Notes: generated by a model from the letters alone, not told the origin. DNA of 64,000 nucleotides from Caulobacter mirabilis (GCF_002749615.1 NZ_CP024201.1:1488001-1552000); one strand, 5' to 3'. Shown: positions 18,300 to 27,359, numbered from the stretch's first letter. Translations and numbers: made by a program.

Positions 18300-19624
18300 G
18301 CGGCCCCCGCACAACCCGGATCGCCTACGGCGTCGGCTGTTTCGGCACCGACCTGTTCTGGCACGGGACCAGCTTCTTCCTGCTGTTCTATTACACCGAC
18401 GTCCTGGGTCTGCGCAGCGACGTGGCCGGGCTGATCTTCGGCGCGGCGATGATCTGGGACGGACTGGTCGACCCGCTGATGGGGCTCGTCGCCAGCCGCA
18501 CCCGGACACGCTGGGGCCGTTACCGGCCCTACATCCTGCTTGGCGCCGTCCCGCTGGCCCTGGCCTATGTCCTGATGTTCCTGCAGCCGTTTCTCGGCCT
18601 GGCGGCGTCGGCCCTGTTCGCGCTCGTGACCCAGATGGCGTTCCGGACCGCCTATGCCGCCGTCTCGATCCCCTACGGTTCGCTGTCGGCCGCCATCACC
18701 ACCAGCGCCGACGAGCGCAACCGCCTGGCGACGTTCAAGGTCTGGGGCGGCGCGCTGGCGGCGCTGGCCGTCGCCCTGGGCAGCCAGCCGTTCGTGGCCC
18801 TCTCGCCGACCCCGCAGATCGGCTGGCTGATGCTGGCCGTGGTCGTCGGCCTGATCGCCACGGGGGCCTTCGTCTTCATGTTCCGTCGCACGCGCGAGCA
18901 GCCGCTGACCGAGGAGGCGCCGCCGCCGTTCGGGGCGATGCTGAAGGCGCTGCTGCGCAATCCGCCGTTCCTGATCCTGCTGGCGGCGATCGTGGTGGTG
19001 AACATCGCCACGGTGATCAGCGGCAAGGTCACGGTCTACTACTTCGAATACTATTTGCGCCGACCGGACCTGACCGGCGTCGGCCTGGCCATTCAGGTGG
19101 CCGCCGTGATGCTGCTGACCCCGGTCTGGAGCTGGGTCGGGCGGCGCTGGTCCAAGCGCGTCGCCTGGCTGGCCGGCGCGGCGATCGCCAGCCTCGGGGC
19201 GGCGCTGTTCTTCGCCTATCCGGGCACGCACCCGCTGACCGTTCTGGCGATCCTGACCCTGATGATGATCGGCGGCGCGGCCATCCCGGTCAGCATGTGG
19301 TCGCTGATCCCCGACACGGTCGAGGTCTCGCAGTGGACCAGCGGCGTGCGCGCCGAGGGGGCGGTGTTCGGCGTCGTCACCCTGGGCCAGAAGGTGGCGC
19401 TCGGCGTCGGGATCGGCCTGACCGGCCTGCTGTTGGAGGCCTCCGGCTACGTGGCGGGGGCGGTGCAGGGCGCCGACACCCTGCGCGGGCTGCACCTGAT
19501 GATGACCGTGCCGGCGCTGCTGGGCTTCGCCCTGTCGGGGGCGATCATGGCCTTCTACGTCCTCGACGGCGGCCTGCACCGGCGGCTGGTGCGGGCGCTG
19601 GAGCGGCGGGCGCGCGTCAACTGA
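18296..19624 (+). CDS. GPH-type sugar:cation symporter (MFS superfamily)
   Basis: A 442-residue membrane protein with about 12 hydrophobic segments. The glycoside-pentoside-hexuronide signature is present: DGLVDPLMGLVASRTRTRWGR(Y)RPY near residues 50-75 and IPYGSLSAAITTSADERNRL near 124-145. It imports a sugar with Na+ or H+. The GTG start at 18296 overlaps the ChbG stop (GTGA), so it closes the kinase-GH4-ChbG operon and probably imports the substrate released into the periplasm by the sulfatase/TonB receptor system facing it. Confidence 0.88.
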   Translation: MSGPRTTRIAYGVGCFGTDLFWHGTSFFLLFYYTDVLGLRSDVAGLIFGAAMIWDGLVDPLMGLVASRTRTRWGRYRPYILLGAVPLALAYVLMFLQPFLGLAASALFALVTQMAFRTAYAAVSIPYGSLSAAITTSADERNRLATFKVWGGALAALAVALGSQPFVALSPTPQIGWLMLAVVVGLIATGAFVFMFRRTREQPLTEEAPPPFGAMLKALLRNPPFLILLAAIVVVNIATVISGKVTVYYFEYYLRRPDLTGVGLAIQVAAVMLLTPVWSWVGRRWSKRVAWLAGAAIASLGAALFFAYPGTHPLTVLAILTLMMIGGAAIPVSMWSLIPDTVEVSQWTSGVRAEGAVFGVVTLGQKVALGVGIGLTGLLLEASGYVAGAVQGADTLRGLHLMMTVPALLGFALSGAIMAFYVLDGGLHRRLVRALERRARVN

Positions 19625-19629
19625 CTCCG

Positions 19630-19731
19630 ATCACCCCGGCGAAGGCCGGGGCCCAGATCGTAAGGTCGCGCCTTGCCGAGGACTCGCTTGCCGCGGAGAC
19701 CGACACTGGGTCCCGGCCTTCGCCGGGATTA
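19630..19731. repeat. Intergenic palindromic repeat, family B copy 1
   Basis: Outer arms ATCACCCCGGCGAAGGCCGG...CCCAG and its near-inverse ending CCCGGCCTTCGCCGGGATTA; each arm is itself a hairpin (CCCGGC-gaag-GCCGGG). It separates the convergent symporter and sulfatase genes. Related blocks lie at 55796-55888 and 59893-59983. Confidence 0.75.
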
Positions 19732-19746
19732 GCGGATTGAGGAGAT

Positions 19747-21075
19747 CTACTTCCTCCGCGTCCGCGGCCCCTTGGCCAGCGGCCCAAATTCCGCCCGCGC
19801 CGTGGCGAGGCGCGCCTTCATCCCGGCCAGAACCTCGGGATGGCGGGCGGCGAGGTTGTAGGTCTCGCCCGGGTCCAGGGTCATGTCGAACAGCAGGCCG
19901 TAGTCGTAGGCGTCCAGCGGCAGGTCGTCGGTGCGGTAGTAGGATCGGACCAGGTACTTCCACCGCCCCGCGCGGATCCCGGCGATGGCCTCGTTGTCGA
20001 ACAGCAGCAGCGCCTCGTGCGGCGAGGGCGCGCCGCGCCGTTTGAGCATGGTGGAGATGTCCCGGCCATCCAGCGTCACGGCGGGCAGGGGCGATCCCGT
20101 CCAGGCCGCCAGGGTGGGCAGCAGGTCGATGTTCATGCTCGGGGCGTCGCTGACGATCCCCGCGGGGATCACGCCGGGATGCCGCGCCACGAAGGGGACG
20201 CGGAAGCCGCCCTCCCAGCCCGAGCCGCCCTTGCGCTCGCGCCAGGGGCCGGCGGAGCCCTCGAACCAGGGACCGTTGTCGGAGGTGACGATGACCAGGG
20301 TGTCGCGGTCCAGGCCAAAGGTTTTCAGCCGATCCAGCAGCCGCCCGACGCCGGCGTCGATCTCCTCGACCACGTCCCCGTAGGCGCCGGCCGGCGAGCG
20401 GTGCGGGTGGTCCGGATTGGGCTCCAGCGGCACGTGCGGCGCGGTCAGGGCCAGCATCAGGAAGAAGGGCCGGGCCCGGTTGGTCTCCACGAAGGCCAGG
20501 CCGCGATCGAAGAAGCGCTGGGTCAGGCGCGGGGAGTCGACGTCCTCGCGGGTCAGCTCCACGCCCGGCGCCTGCGCCGCGTACAGCGCCAGCGGTTTCA
20601 TGTCGTGGGAGTAGGGCAGGCCGTAGAACAGGTCGAAGCCCTGGACGGTCGGCGGCCAGTAGGGGGCGACATGACCCAGGTGCCATTTGCCGACCAGGGC
20701 CGTCGCGTAGTCGGGCTTCAGCATCTCGGCCAGGGTGATCTCGGACGGCGGCAGGCCGACCGTGTCGCTCTGCCGGACCACGTCCCAGGCCAGGCCCGTG
20801 CGGATCGGGTAGCGGCCGGTCAGCAGCCCGGCCCGCGACGGGGTGCAGATGTTGGCGCTGGCGTAGGCGGCGGTCAGCCGCGCGCCCTCCCGAGCCATCC
20901 GATCCAGGCGGGGCGTGCGGATCAGGCGGGCGCCATAACCGCCCAGGTCGCCCCAGCCCAGGTCGTCGGCGACGATCAGGACGATGTTGGGGCGACGCGC
21001 CGACGCGGCGGTGGCGAGGCCGGGCAGGGCCGCCGCCCCGGCCGCCAGAAGCAGGTCGCGACGGCGCATCCCCAT
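19747..21075 (-). CDS. Tat-exported sulfatase
   Basis: A 442-residue type I sulfatase. The N-terminus MGMRRRDLLLAAGAAALPGL is a twin-arginine-type signal. Catalytic features: metal site Asp37-Asp38 (VADDLGWGD), formylglycine Cys77 in the CTPSRAGLLTGR sulfatase signature, GKWHLGH, and a TSDNGPW motif. It needs a formylglycine-generating enzyme encoded elsewhere. It starts 10 bases after the TonB receptor stop, so the two form one operon: receptor import plus periplasmic desulfation of a sulfated sugar, glycan or steroid. Confidence 0.92.
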   Translation of the reverse strand: MGMRRRDLLLAAGAAALPGLATAASARRPNIVLIVADDLGWGDLGGYGARLIRTPRLDRMAREGARLTAAYASANICTPSRAGLLTGRYPIRTGLAWDVVRQSDTVGLPPSEITLAEMLKPDYATALVGKWHLGHVAPYWPPTVQGFDLFYGLPYSHDMKPLALYAAQAPGVELTREDVDSPRLTQRFFDRGLAFVETNRARPFFLMLALTAPHVPLEPNPDHPHRSPAGAYGDVVEEIDAGVGRLLDRLKTFGLDRDTLVIVTSDNGPWFEGSAGPWRERKGGSGWEGGFRVPFVARHPGVIPAGIVSDAPSMNIDLLPTLAAWTGSPLPAVTLDGRDISTMLKRRGAPSPHEALLLFDNEAIAGIRAGRWKYLVRSYYRTDDLPLDAYDYGLLFDMTLDPGETYNLAARHPEVLAGMKARLATARAEFGPLAKGPRTRRK

Positions 21076-21085
21076 GGTCTTCTCC

Positions 21086-23269
21086 CTAGAAGCGGGCCGT
21101 CACCTCGAGGCCGTAGGTCTGCGGCTCGCCGCGCTCGACGAACTTGGTGCCCAGGAAGTCGGCGGTGCGGTTGGTCAGGTAGTCCTGGTCGGTGATGTTC
21201 GACCCCCAGACGCTGACCGACAAGCCTGTGCCCAGATGGGTGAAGGTCGCCCGCGCATTGAGCAGCTTGCGCTCGCCCAGCCGCTGGTTGTCCTGGTTCT
21301 CCTGGCCGGCGTAGGTCTTGGCGCGGTAGGCGTACTGGCCGAACAGAGTCAGCTCGGAGCCCAGCGAGGGCAGGTCGAACCGGTACTGGGCCGAAGCCGT
21401 GCCGGACCATTTCGGCGAGAACGGCAGTTCGTTGCCGCTGGCGTCCGCGCCGCCCGGGCCGCCGCCTTTGAAGTCGTCGAAGGTCGCGTCCATGTAGGCC
21501 GCGTCCAGGGTGAGCAGCAGGTTGCGGATCGGCGCGGCCTCGAAGCTGACCTCGACGCCCTTGGTCTCGACCTTGGCGGCGTTGGACAGCTGGATCACCG
21601 TGATGCCGCCCGGGAACTGGACGAAGCGGTTGATCTGGTAGTCGTCGTAGTCGGCGGCGAAGACGGCGGCGTTCAGGCGTACGCGGCGCTCGAACAGCTC
21701 GGCCTTGGCCCCGATCTCGTAGGACTGCACCGTCTCGGTGTCGAAGGCGAAGTCGGCGCGGCCGTCGCCGTTCAGGTCCTTGACCTGGTTCCTGTTCAGG
21801 AAGTCGACGTTCCAGCCGCCGCTTTTGAAGCCGGTCGAGTACTTGGCGTACAGGTTCAGGTCGTCGTTCGCCTTGAAGGTGACGCCGATGCTGGGGCTGA
21901 AGCGGTTCTCCTCGTCCTCGTCCTTGAAGCCCTTCAGCGTCGCAATGCCGACCAGGCCGCTGTTGGAGCCGTCCAGGTCGTAGCGCAGCTTGCGCTGCTC
22001 GATCGTGTAGCGGCCGCCCAGGTTCACGGTCAGGCGCTCGGTCAGGTCGTAGTCCAGCGAGCCGAACAGGGCGTAGGAGGTCGTGCGGATGCCGGCCGAC
22101 GACGGGGTCGAGGAGTTGGGCGCGAGGCCAAGTCCGAGGCCGACCGCCGCCGCGCCCCAGGCCGCGACCCGCTTGGTGTCGGCCTCTTCGGACAGCAGGA
22201 AGACGCCGGCGACGTAGCGCAGGCGGCTCTCGTCCGACGAGGCGATCCTCAGCTCCTGCGACAGTTGGCGGAACTCGTCCTCGTACAGGGTGTGGAGGAA
22301 GTCGATCGGCGTGTAGTCGTTGTCCGCCTGGACCGCGCTCTTGCTGGTCCGGTAGGCAGTGATCGAGGTGATCGTCGAGCCGTCGTCCTGCTCGTAGTTG
22401 ACGTTCACCGCCCCGCCGCCGGTCTCGACATGCTTGAAGCGCGGGGTGTTGGTGTTGACCTCATAGGCGTTGGGCGCCAGCGGGTCGACCAGGCCGGCGC
22501 CGGTCAGGCTGGACACGGACTCGGGGCCGCCGCGGAAGGACTTGTCGCGCATGTAGTCGGCGCTGACATCGACCGTGACCTTCTCGTTCGGCAGCAGGCG
22601 GACGGCGCCGCGATAGGACTGGGAGTCCAGCGAGCCGATGACGCGGTTGTTGTCGAACAGGTTGCGGGTGTAGCCGTCGCGCTTCTCCAGCCCGACCGAC
22701 AGCTTGGCCAGCACTTTGTCCTCCACGATCGGCAGGTCGGCGCGCAGGCCTAGGCTGCGGTACTCAAGGTTGCCTGCGCCCAGAGTGACCTCGCCGCCGA
22801 ACTCGGCGGCCGGGGCGCGGGTGATGATGTTGGCCGCGCCCGAGACGGTGTTGCGGCCGAACAGATGCCCCTGCGGCCCGCGCAGAACCTCGACGTGCTC
22901 GATGTCGAGCAGCGACTGGCTCAGCGCCGCGGCCTGGCCGATGTAGACGCCGTCGAGGTAGACGCCGGCCCGCCCGCCGAAGCCGATGTTGCGGCCGCCG
23001 CCGCCGACGCCGCGGATGTAGACCGTGCCGTTGGCCTTCTCGACGCTGAAGTTCGGGGCCACCGCCGTCAGGTCGGCCAGCCGGGTGGCGTGCAGTTGCT
23101 CGACCCGCTCGGCGCCGACGGCGCTGACCGCAATCGGCACGTCCTGCAGGTTTTCGGTGCGCTTCTGGGCCGTGACCACGACCTCCTCCAGCACCACCTC
23201 CTGGGCCGTCGCGGTCGCGCCGCAGGCCAAGGCGGCGAACGCCGCGCCGCTCAGCAGAAGTCCACGCAT
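21086..23269 (-). CDS. TonB-dependent outer-membrane receptor
   Basis: A 727-residue receptor from the ATG at 23269 (GGGGAGA site upstream). Signal peptide residues 1-22, then a TonB-box/plug start EEVVVTAQKRTENLQDVPIAVSAV, plug motifs (VYIRGVGGGGRNIGFGGRAGVYLDGVYIG; RGPQGHLFGRNTVSGAANI) and a 22-strand barrel ending in the aromatic ...LEVTARF C-terminus. It imports a ligand across the outer membrane using TonB energy. Linked to a sulfatase downstream and a divergent TetR regulator with shared operator sites, suggesting a sulfated carbohydrate ligand. An in-frame upstream extension to 23311 is rejected. Confidence 0.94.
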   Translation of the reverse strand: MRGLLLSGAAFAALACGATATAQEVVLEEVVVTAQKRTENLQDVPIAVSAVGAERVEQLHATRLADLTAVAPNFSVEKANGTVYIRGVGGGGRNIGFGGRAGVYLDGVYIGQAAALSQSLLDIEHVEVLRGPQGHLFGRNTVSGAANIITRAPAAEFGGEVTLGAGNLEYRSLGLRADLPIVEDKVLAKLSVGLEKRDGYTRNLFDNNRVIGSLDSQSYRGAVRLLPNEKVTVDVSADYMRDKSFRGGPESVSSLTGAGLVDPLAPNAYEVNTNTPRFKHVETGGGAVNVNYEQDDGSTITSITAYRTSKSAVQADNDYTPIDFLHTLYEDEFRQLSQELRIASSDESRLRYVAGVFLLSEEADTKRVAAWGAAAVGLGLGLAPNSSTPSSAGIRTTSYALFGSLDYDLTERLTVNLGGRYTIEQRKLRYDLDGSNSGLVGIATLKGFKDEDEENRFSPSIGVTFKANDDLNLYAKYSTGFKSGGWNVDFLNRNQVKDLNGDGRADFAFDTETVQSYEIGAKAELFERRVRLNAAVFAADYDDYQINRFVQFPGGITVIQLSNAAKVETKGVEVSFEAAPIRNLLLTLDAAYMDATFDDFKGGGPGGADASGNELPFSPKWSGTASAQYRFDLPSLGSELTLFGQYAYRAKTYAGQENQDNQRLGERKLLNARATFTHLGTGLSVSVWGSNITDQDYLTNRTADFLGTKFVERGEPQTYGLEVTARF

Positions 23270-23331
23270 GTCATCTCCCCCATGACGGTCGGCGAGGCCT
23301 CTCCGGACCAAAACCGACCATTCGCTAGAAT

Positions 23332-23375
23332 TCTTGTGCTCACTAGGTATTGGTCAACAGCTAGCAGGCGCTAGG
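23332..23375. promoter_or_regulatory. Operator-like sites between TonB receptor and TetR
   Basis: TCTTGTGCTCACTAGG (23332-23347) and AGCTAGCAGGCGCTAGG (23359-23375; arms CTAGC/GCTAG) share the right half (A/G)CTAGG with the sites at 15162-15199. A further CGCTAGAA half lies just upstream near 23323-23330. The cluster lies in the 128-base gap from which receptor and TetR genes diverge. Confidence 0.6.
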
Positions 23376-23397
23376 TTTTTGTGCAAGGGTCGTTCGG

Positions 23398-24024
23398 ATG
23401 ACGACCGCCACCGCTTCGCCGGCTCCCGGAACCCGCCAACCCCGCGGTCGAGCGCGCCGCGCCGCCGTTCTGGAAGCCGCGCGGCGGCTGTTCGCCAAAC
23501 AGGGGTTCAAGGGCGCCAGCCTGGCCGCGATCGCCCAGGAGGCGGGGCTGACGGACGCCGGGCTGCTCTATCATTTCCCGACCAAGAGCGACCTGCTGCT
23601 GGCGGTGATCGCCGAGGGCGACCGCGAACAGGACGAGGCCCTGGAGAAGGTGCGCGAGGCGCAGGGGCTGCCGCTGCTGGAGCGGATGGCCGAGTTCGGC
23701 GCCGACCTGGAGGCCGACCCGATCCTCACCGCGCTGGACGTGACCCTGTCGGCCGAAAACCTGGCGGCAGACTCCGAGATCAACCGCTACTTCGTCGACC
23801 GCTACCAGCGGTTCCGGGACATGCTGACGACGGCGTTCGAGGAGGCTCGCCGCGCCGGCGACCTGATCGGCGACTTCGACCCGGCGGTCGAGGCCGCCAA
23901 CATGACCGCGGTGCTGGACGGCCTGCGGCTGCAGTGGCTGCTCAGCGACGGCGCGGTCTCGATGGCGGACGGCATGCGCGCCTATGTCGGCGGCGTCATC
24001 GCCCGGCTGGCGCCCCGCGCCTGA
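23398..24024 (+). CDS. TetR-family regulator of the sugar/sulfatase locus
   Basis: A 208-residue TetR protein. The HTH at residues ~20-63 reads LEAARRLFAKQGFKGASLAAIAQEAGLTDAGLLYHFPTKSDLL; the C-terminal half is the ligand domain. It is divergent from the TonB receptor-sulfatase operon, and operator-like CACTAGG/CGCTAGG sites lie both in that gap and upstream of the kinase operon 8 kb away, so it probably represses both arms until a sugar ligand appears. The regulon assignment is inference from shared sites. Confidence 0.88.
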   Translation: MTTATASPAPGTRQPRGRARRAAVLEAARRLFAKQGFKGASLAAIAQEAGLTDAGLLYHFPTKSDLLLAVIAEGDREQDEALEKVREAQGLPLLERMAEFGADLEADPILTALDVTLSAENLAADSEINRYFVDRYQRFRDMLTTAFEEARRAGDLIGDFDPAVEAANMTAVLDGLRLQWLLSDGAVSMADGMRAYVGGVIARLAPRA

Positions 24025-24030
24025 CCGCGG

Positions 24031-24489
24031 TCAGCGGCGCGCGGCGCAGGCCAGGATCGAGCCGTCGGTCTTGATCTCGCGCGTGGCGATGGTGGTCGAG
24101 AACCGCTGCACGCCGGGCAGCCGCCACAGTTCTCCGCGCAGGAAGGCGTCCAGGGCGATCAGGTCCTTGGCCATGATCTGCAGCAGATAGTCGGTCTCGC
24201 CGACCGTGGCGTGGCAGGACAGGATCATCGGATGCCGAACGGCGGCCTTCTCGAAGGCGTCGTGCTGTTCGAACGCCACCGTCACGCTGACGAAGCCTTT
24301 GGCGCCCAGGCCCAGCGCCGACGGTTCGACCACGGTGCGGTAGCCGCGGATCACCCCTTGTTCCTCCAGCGCCTGGACCCGCTTCCAGCAGGGCGACTTG
24401 GTCAGGCCGGTGGCCTCGGCCAGGTCGGCGTAGGACAGGCGTGCGTCGCCTTCGAGCAGGGTCAGCAGATGCAGGTCGATCTGGTCCAT
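24031..24489 (-). CDS. Lrp/AsnC-family regulator
   Basis: A 152-residue regulator with an N-terminal HTH (LSYADLAEATGLTKSPCWKRVQALEEQGVIRGYR) and a C-terminal RAM ligand-binding domain (KGFVSVTV... CHATVGETDYLLQI). An AGGAGG site precedes the ATG. It is divergent from kynA-kynU with a 149-base gap, so it most likely controls tryptophan or kynurenine degradation, as KynR-type Lrp proteins do in other proteobacteria. Ligand not shown. Confidence 0.9.
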   Translation of the reverse strand: MDQIDLHLLTLLEGDARLSYADLAEATGLTKSPCWKRVQALEEQGVIRGYRTVVEPSALGLGAKGFVSVTVAFEQHDAFEKAAVRHPMILSCHATVGETDYLLQIMAKDLIALDAFLRGELWRLPGVQRFSTTIATREIKTDGSILACAARR

Positions 24490-24638
24490 CGGGCCCTCCT
24501 TTGGCGATACTGAGCGGCAATCATACCGTAGAATGCGCTCAGGAAAGTACGTTGTTTCTTCCAGGCGTGAATTCGCCGCTCGTTTGCGGACAATGTTTCC
24601 CGCCGCCGGAGCTAGGGTCGCCGCAAAGGGAGATCCGC

Positions 24639-25388
24639 ATGGACCGGGAAGCCATCTACGCGCGCCTGCAGGCGCCGGCCGAGCTCGACTACGAGCACTA
24701 CCTCAACACCGAGCGCCTGCTGTCCTGCCAGAAGGACTTCGGCGCCCTGGTCAATCACGACGAGCTGCAGTTCCAGATCGTGCATCAGGTCGAAGAGCTG
24801 TGGATGAAGCTGATCGCCTTCACCCTGCTCGAGGTCGACGACTACATGAAGGCTGGCGAGACGCATCGCGTCGTGACCCTGATGGGACGCGCCCACCAGC
24901 TGCTGCGCCTTATGACCTCGCAGCTGGACCTGCTGGAGACGATGTCGCCCAAGGAGTATCAGCAGATCCGCCTGCAGCTGGGCAACGGCAGCGGGCAGGA
25001 GTCGCCGGGCTTCCGCACCCTGCTGAAGATGCCGATCCACCTGTGGGACACCTTCGTCGCCAGCTACCTGGAGCCGAAGGGGCGCACCGTCCGCTCGATC
25101 TACGACCAGGATTACGCCCATGACGCCGCCTACGCCGTGGCCGAGGCCCTGATCGATTTCGACGAGCTGTTCGGGCTGTTCCGCTGGCGCCACCTGTTCC
25201 TGATCCACCGCTCGATCGGCATGGGCTCGGCGTCGCTGAAGGGGCGGTCGGTCGACCTGCTGCAGTCGGGCGCCAAGCATCGCTTCTTCCCCGAACTGTG
25301 GGATGTCCGCGTGGCGATGACCGACGACTGGGGCGGCGAGTACGGCCGCGTCCGCGACAGCCTGACGGCGGGCGGCGCGGCGGCATGA
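24639..25388 (+). CDS. kynA: Tryptophan 2,3-dioxygenase
   Basis: A 249-residue all-helical haem enzyme that oxidises L-tryptophan to N-formylkynurenine. Conserved segments: YEHYLNTERLLSCQ, HDELQFQIVHQVEELWMKL, SGQESPGFR, and the C-terminal FRWRHLFLIHRSIG with the haem-ligand His. Start ATG 24639 has an AAAGGGAG site; longer readings are unlike the family. Its stop overlaps the kynureninase start (ATGA). Kynurenine formamidase is not in the window. Confidence 0.95.
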   Translation: MDREAIYARLQAPAELDYEHYLNTERLLSCQKDFGALVNHDELQFQIVHQVEELWMKLIAFTLLEVDDYMKAGETHRVVTLMGRAHQLLRLMTSQLDLLETMSPKEYQQIRLQLGNGSGQESPGFRTLLKMPIHLWDTFVASYLEPKGRTVRSIYDQDYAHDAAYAVAEALIDFDELFGLFRWRHLFLIHRSIGMGSASLKGRSVDLLQSGAKHRFFPELWDVRVAMTDDWGGEYGRVRDSLTAGGAAA

Positions 25389-26479
25389 GCGACCTGAGGG
25401 GGGCGTTCGAGGTTCCGCCGGGCGGGCCCTATCTGCTGGCCCATTCCGTCGGCGCTCTGCCCAGGGCGGCCCGTGCGGGGCTGGAGACGGCGGTGCTCGC
25501 GCCCTGGTCGGGCAAGGGCGGCGACGCCTGGGGCGACTGGCTGGGCGCCATCGACGGCTTCCGCGATGCGCTGGCCGGGCTGCTCGGCGGAACGGCGGCG
25601 GACTATTGCCCGCAGCCGAACCTGTCGGCGGGACTGTTCCGGCTGCTGTCGGCCCTGCCGCCGGAGGGCGAGCGCCGCGAGATCCTGGCCTCCGACCAGA
25701 GCTTCGCCTCGATCGGCTTCGCGCTGAAAGGGCTGGAGGCGCTCGGCTTCCGCCTGCGGCTGCTGACGGTCGATCCGACGGCGGTCGAGACCTGGGCCGA
25801 GGCGATCGGTCCGCAAACCGCCGCCGTCGTGGCCATGCACGTCCATTCCAACTCCAGCGCCGTCGGGCCGATCGCCGAGATCGCCGCCCTGGCGCGCGAG
25901 GCGGGGGCGATCGCGATCGTCGACGTCGCCCAATCGGCCGGGGTGCTGCCGCTGAACCTGCCGACGCTGGGCGTCGACGGGGCGATCGGCTCCTGCGTGA
26001 AGTGGCTGTGCGGCGGGCCAGGAGCCGGTTGGCTGTGGGTCTCGCCGACGCTCTGCGCCCGCGCCAAGCCCATCGAGATCGGCTGGTTCAGCCACGTCGA
26101 CCCGTTCGAGTTCGACATCCGCGACTTCCGCTACGCCCCCGACGCGCGGCGGTTCTGGGGCGGCACGCCCTCGGTCGCACCCTACGCCCTGGCGGCGGCG
26201 GCGATCGGCGTGATCGCCGGCGTCGGGGTCGAGGCGGTCCGCGCCCACAACCGCGCCCTCATCGCCCGGGTGTCGGAGCGCACCAACGGCCGCTGGTTCG
26301 ATCCGGACCGATCCGGCTTCGGCGGCACGATCTGCATCGCCGCCGAGGGTTCGAATCCCTCTCTCACTGCGATCGGCGCGAAGTTCGACCGGCGCGGCGA
26401 CCAGCTGCGGCTGTCGTTCCATGTCTACAACACCGCCGACGAAGCCGACCGCGTGGCCGAGGCGCTGGCGCGGGTTTAG
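25385..26479 (+). CDS. kynU: Kynureninase-like class V aminotransferase-fold enzyme
   Basis: A 364-residue PLP protein of the class V fold. PLP-contact Asp180 (AIVDVAQSAG) and Schiff-base Lys206 (SCVKWLCGGPG) are visible, and HVHSNSSAVGPI matches the kynureninase HsHss-like substrate region. In context after kynA it should cleave kynurenine (or 3-hydroxykynurenine) to anthranilate and alanine. It is somewhat short (typical 400-420), so the N-terminus is reduced. Coupled to kynA by a four-base overlap. Confidence 0.88.
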   Translation: MSDLRGAFEVPPGGPYLLAHSVGALPRAARAGLETAVLAPWSGKGGDAWGDWLGAIDGFRDALAGLLGGTAADYCPQPNLSAGLFRLLSALPPEGERREILASDQSFASIGFALKGLEALGFRLRLLTVDPTAVETWAEAIGPQTAAVVAMHVHSNSSAVGPIAEIAALAREAGAIAIVDVAQSAGVLPLNLPTLGVDGAIGSCVKWLCGGPGAGWLWVSPTLCARAKPIEIGWFSHVDPFEFDIRDFRYAPDARRFWGGTPSVAPYALAAAAIGVIAGVGVEAVRAHNRALIARVSERTNGRWFDPDRSGFGGTICIAAEGSNPSLTAIGAKFDRRGDQLRLSFHVYNTADEADRVAEALARV

Positions 26480-26491
26480 GGGGTGCGCTTC

Positions 26492-27355
26492 CTACAGCTT
26501 CCCCCGCGTCGTCAGCCAGCCGAACCCGGCCGCGGTGAAGAACATCATCGCCCCATAGACCGCGGCCGGCACGGCCATCTGGGGGCTGTTCAGCAGGCTC
26601 GGCGACAGGGCGATGGCGATGGCCAGGGCGGCGTTGTGGATGCCGACTTCCATGCCGATCGCGACGGCCTGGCGTCTGTCCAGCTTCAGCAGCCGGGGCA
26701 GGCCGTAGCCGGCCGCCAGGCTGACCAGGTTGAAGGCCAGGCAGGCCGCGCCGACCGCCCGGACGTGCGCGACCAGATCCTGGCGGTTCTGCAGCGCCGC
26801 AACGCCGACGACGGCGGCCAGCACGACGATCGAGACGATCTTCATCGGGCCGCGCAGGCGGGCTGACAGGCTCGGCGCGCGAAGGTTGACCAGCATGCCC
26901 AGGGCGACGGGCGTCAAGACCAGGGCGACCACCTGGGCGACCTTGCCGAACTGCAGCGGCATGTCCTGGCCGGCGCCCATGAAGTGCAGGGTCGACAGGC
27001 CGACGATGATCGGCAGGGTGATCGCCGTCAGCACCGAGCTGACCGCCGTCAGGGTGACGTTCAACGCCACGTCGCCGCCGGCCAGGTGGCTGTAGAGATT
27101 GGCCATGGCTCCGCCGGGCGAGGCGGCCAGCAGCATCAGCCCTACGGCCAGGACCGGGGGCAGGTTGAACAGATGGGCGATCCCGGCCGCGGCCAGCGGC
27201 AGGACCAGGACCTGCACCGCCAGTCCGACCCAGACCGCGCGCGGATAGGCCAGCACCCGGGTGAAGTCGCTCCCCCTCAAGCTCAGCCCCAGGCCGAACA
27301 TCACCACCGCCAGCGCGAGGGGCAGCGTCAGCGTCGTCGTCAAGGTCGCCTGCAT
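26492..27355 (-). CDS. Bile acid:sodium symporter family (BASS) transporter
   Basis: A 287-residue membrane protein with 9-10 hydrophobic helices and BASS-type motifs: LSLRGSDFTRVLAYPRAVWVGL near the N-terminus, LLAASPGGAMANLYSHLAGGDVALNVTL in the middle, and GMEVGIHNAALAIAIA near residue 235. Family members import bile acids, pantoate or keto acids with sodium. It begins four bases after the FAD dehydrogenase stop, so the two are cotranscribed; a steroid-like or organic-acid substrate oxidised by that enzyme is a plausible reading. Confidence 0.87.
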   Translation of the reverse strand: MQATLTTTLTLPLALAVVMFGLGLSLRGSDFTRVLAYPRAVWVGLAVQVLVLPLAAAGIAHLFNLPPVLAVGLMLLAASPGGAMANLYSHLAGGDVALNVTLTAVSSVLTAITLPIIVGLSTLHFMGAGQDMPLQFGKVAQVVALVLTPVALGMLVNLRAPSLSARLRGPMKIVSIVVLAAVVGVAALQNRQDLVAHVRAVGAACLAFNLVSLAAGYGLPRLLKLDRRQAVAIGMEVGIHNAALAIAIALSPSLLNSPQMAVPAAVYGAMMFFTAAGFGWLTTRGKL

Positions 27356-27359
27356 GGGA

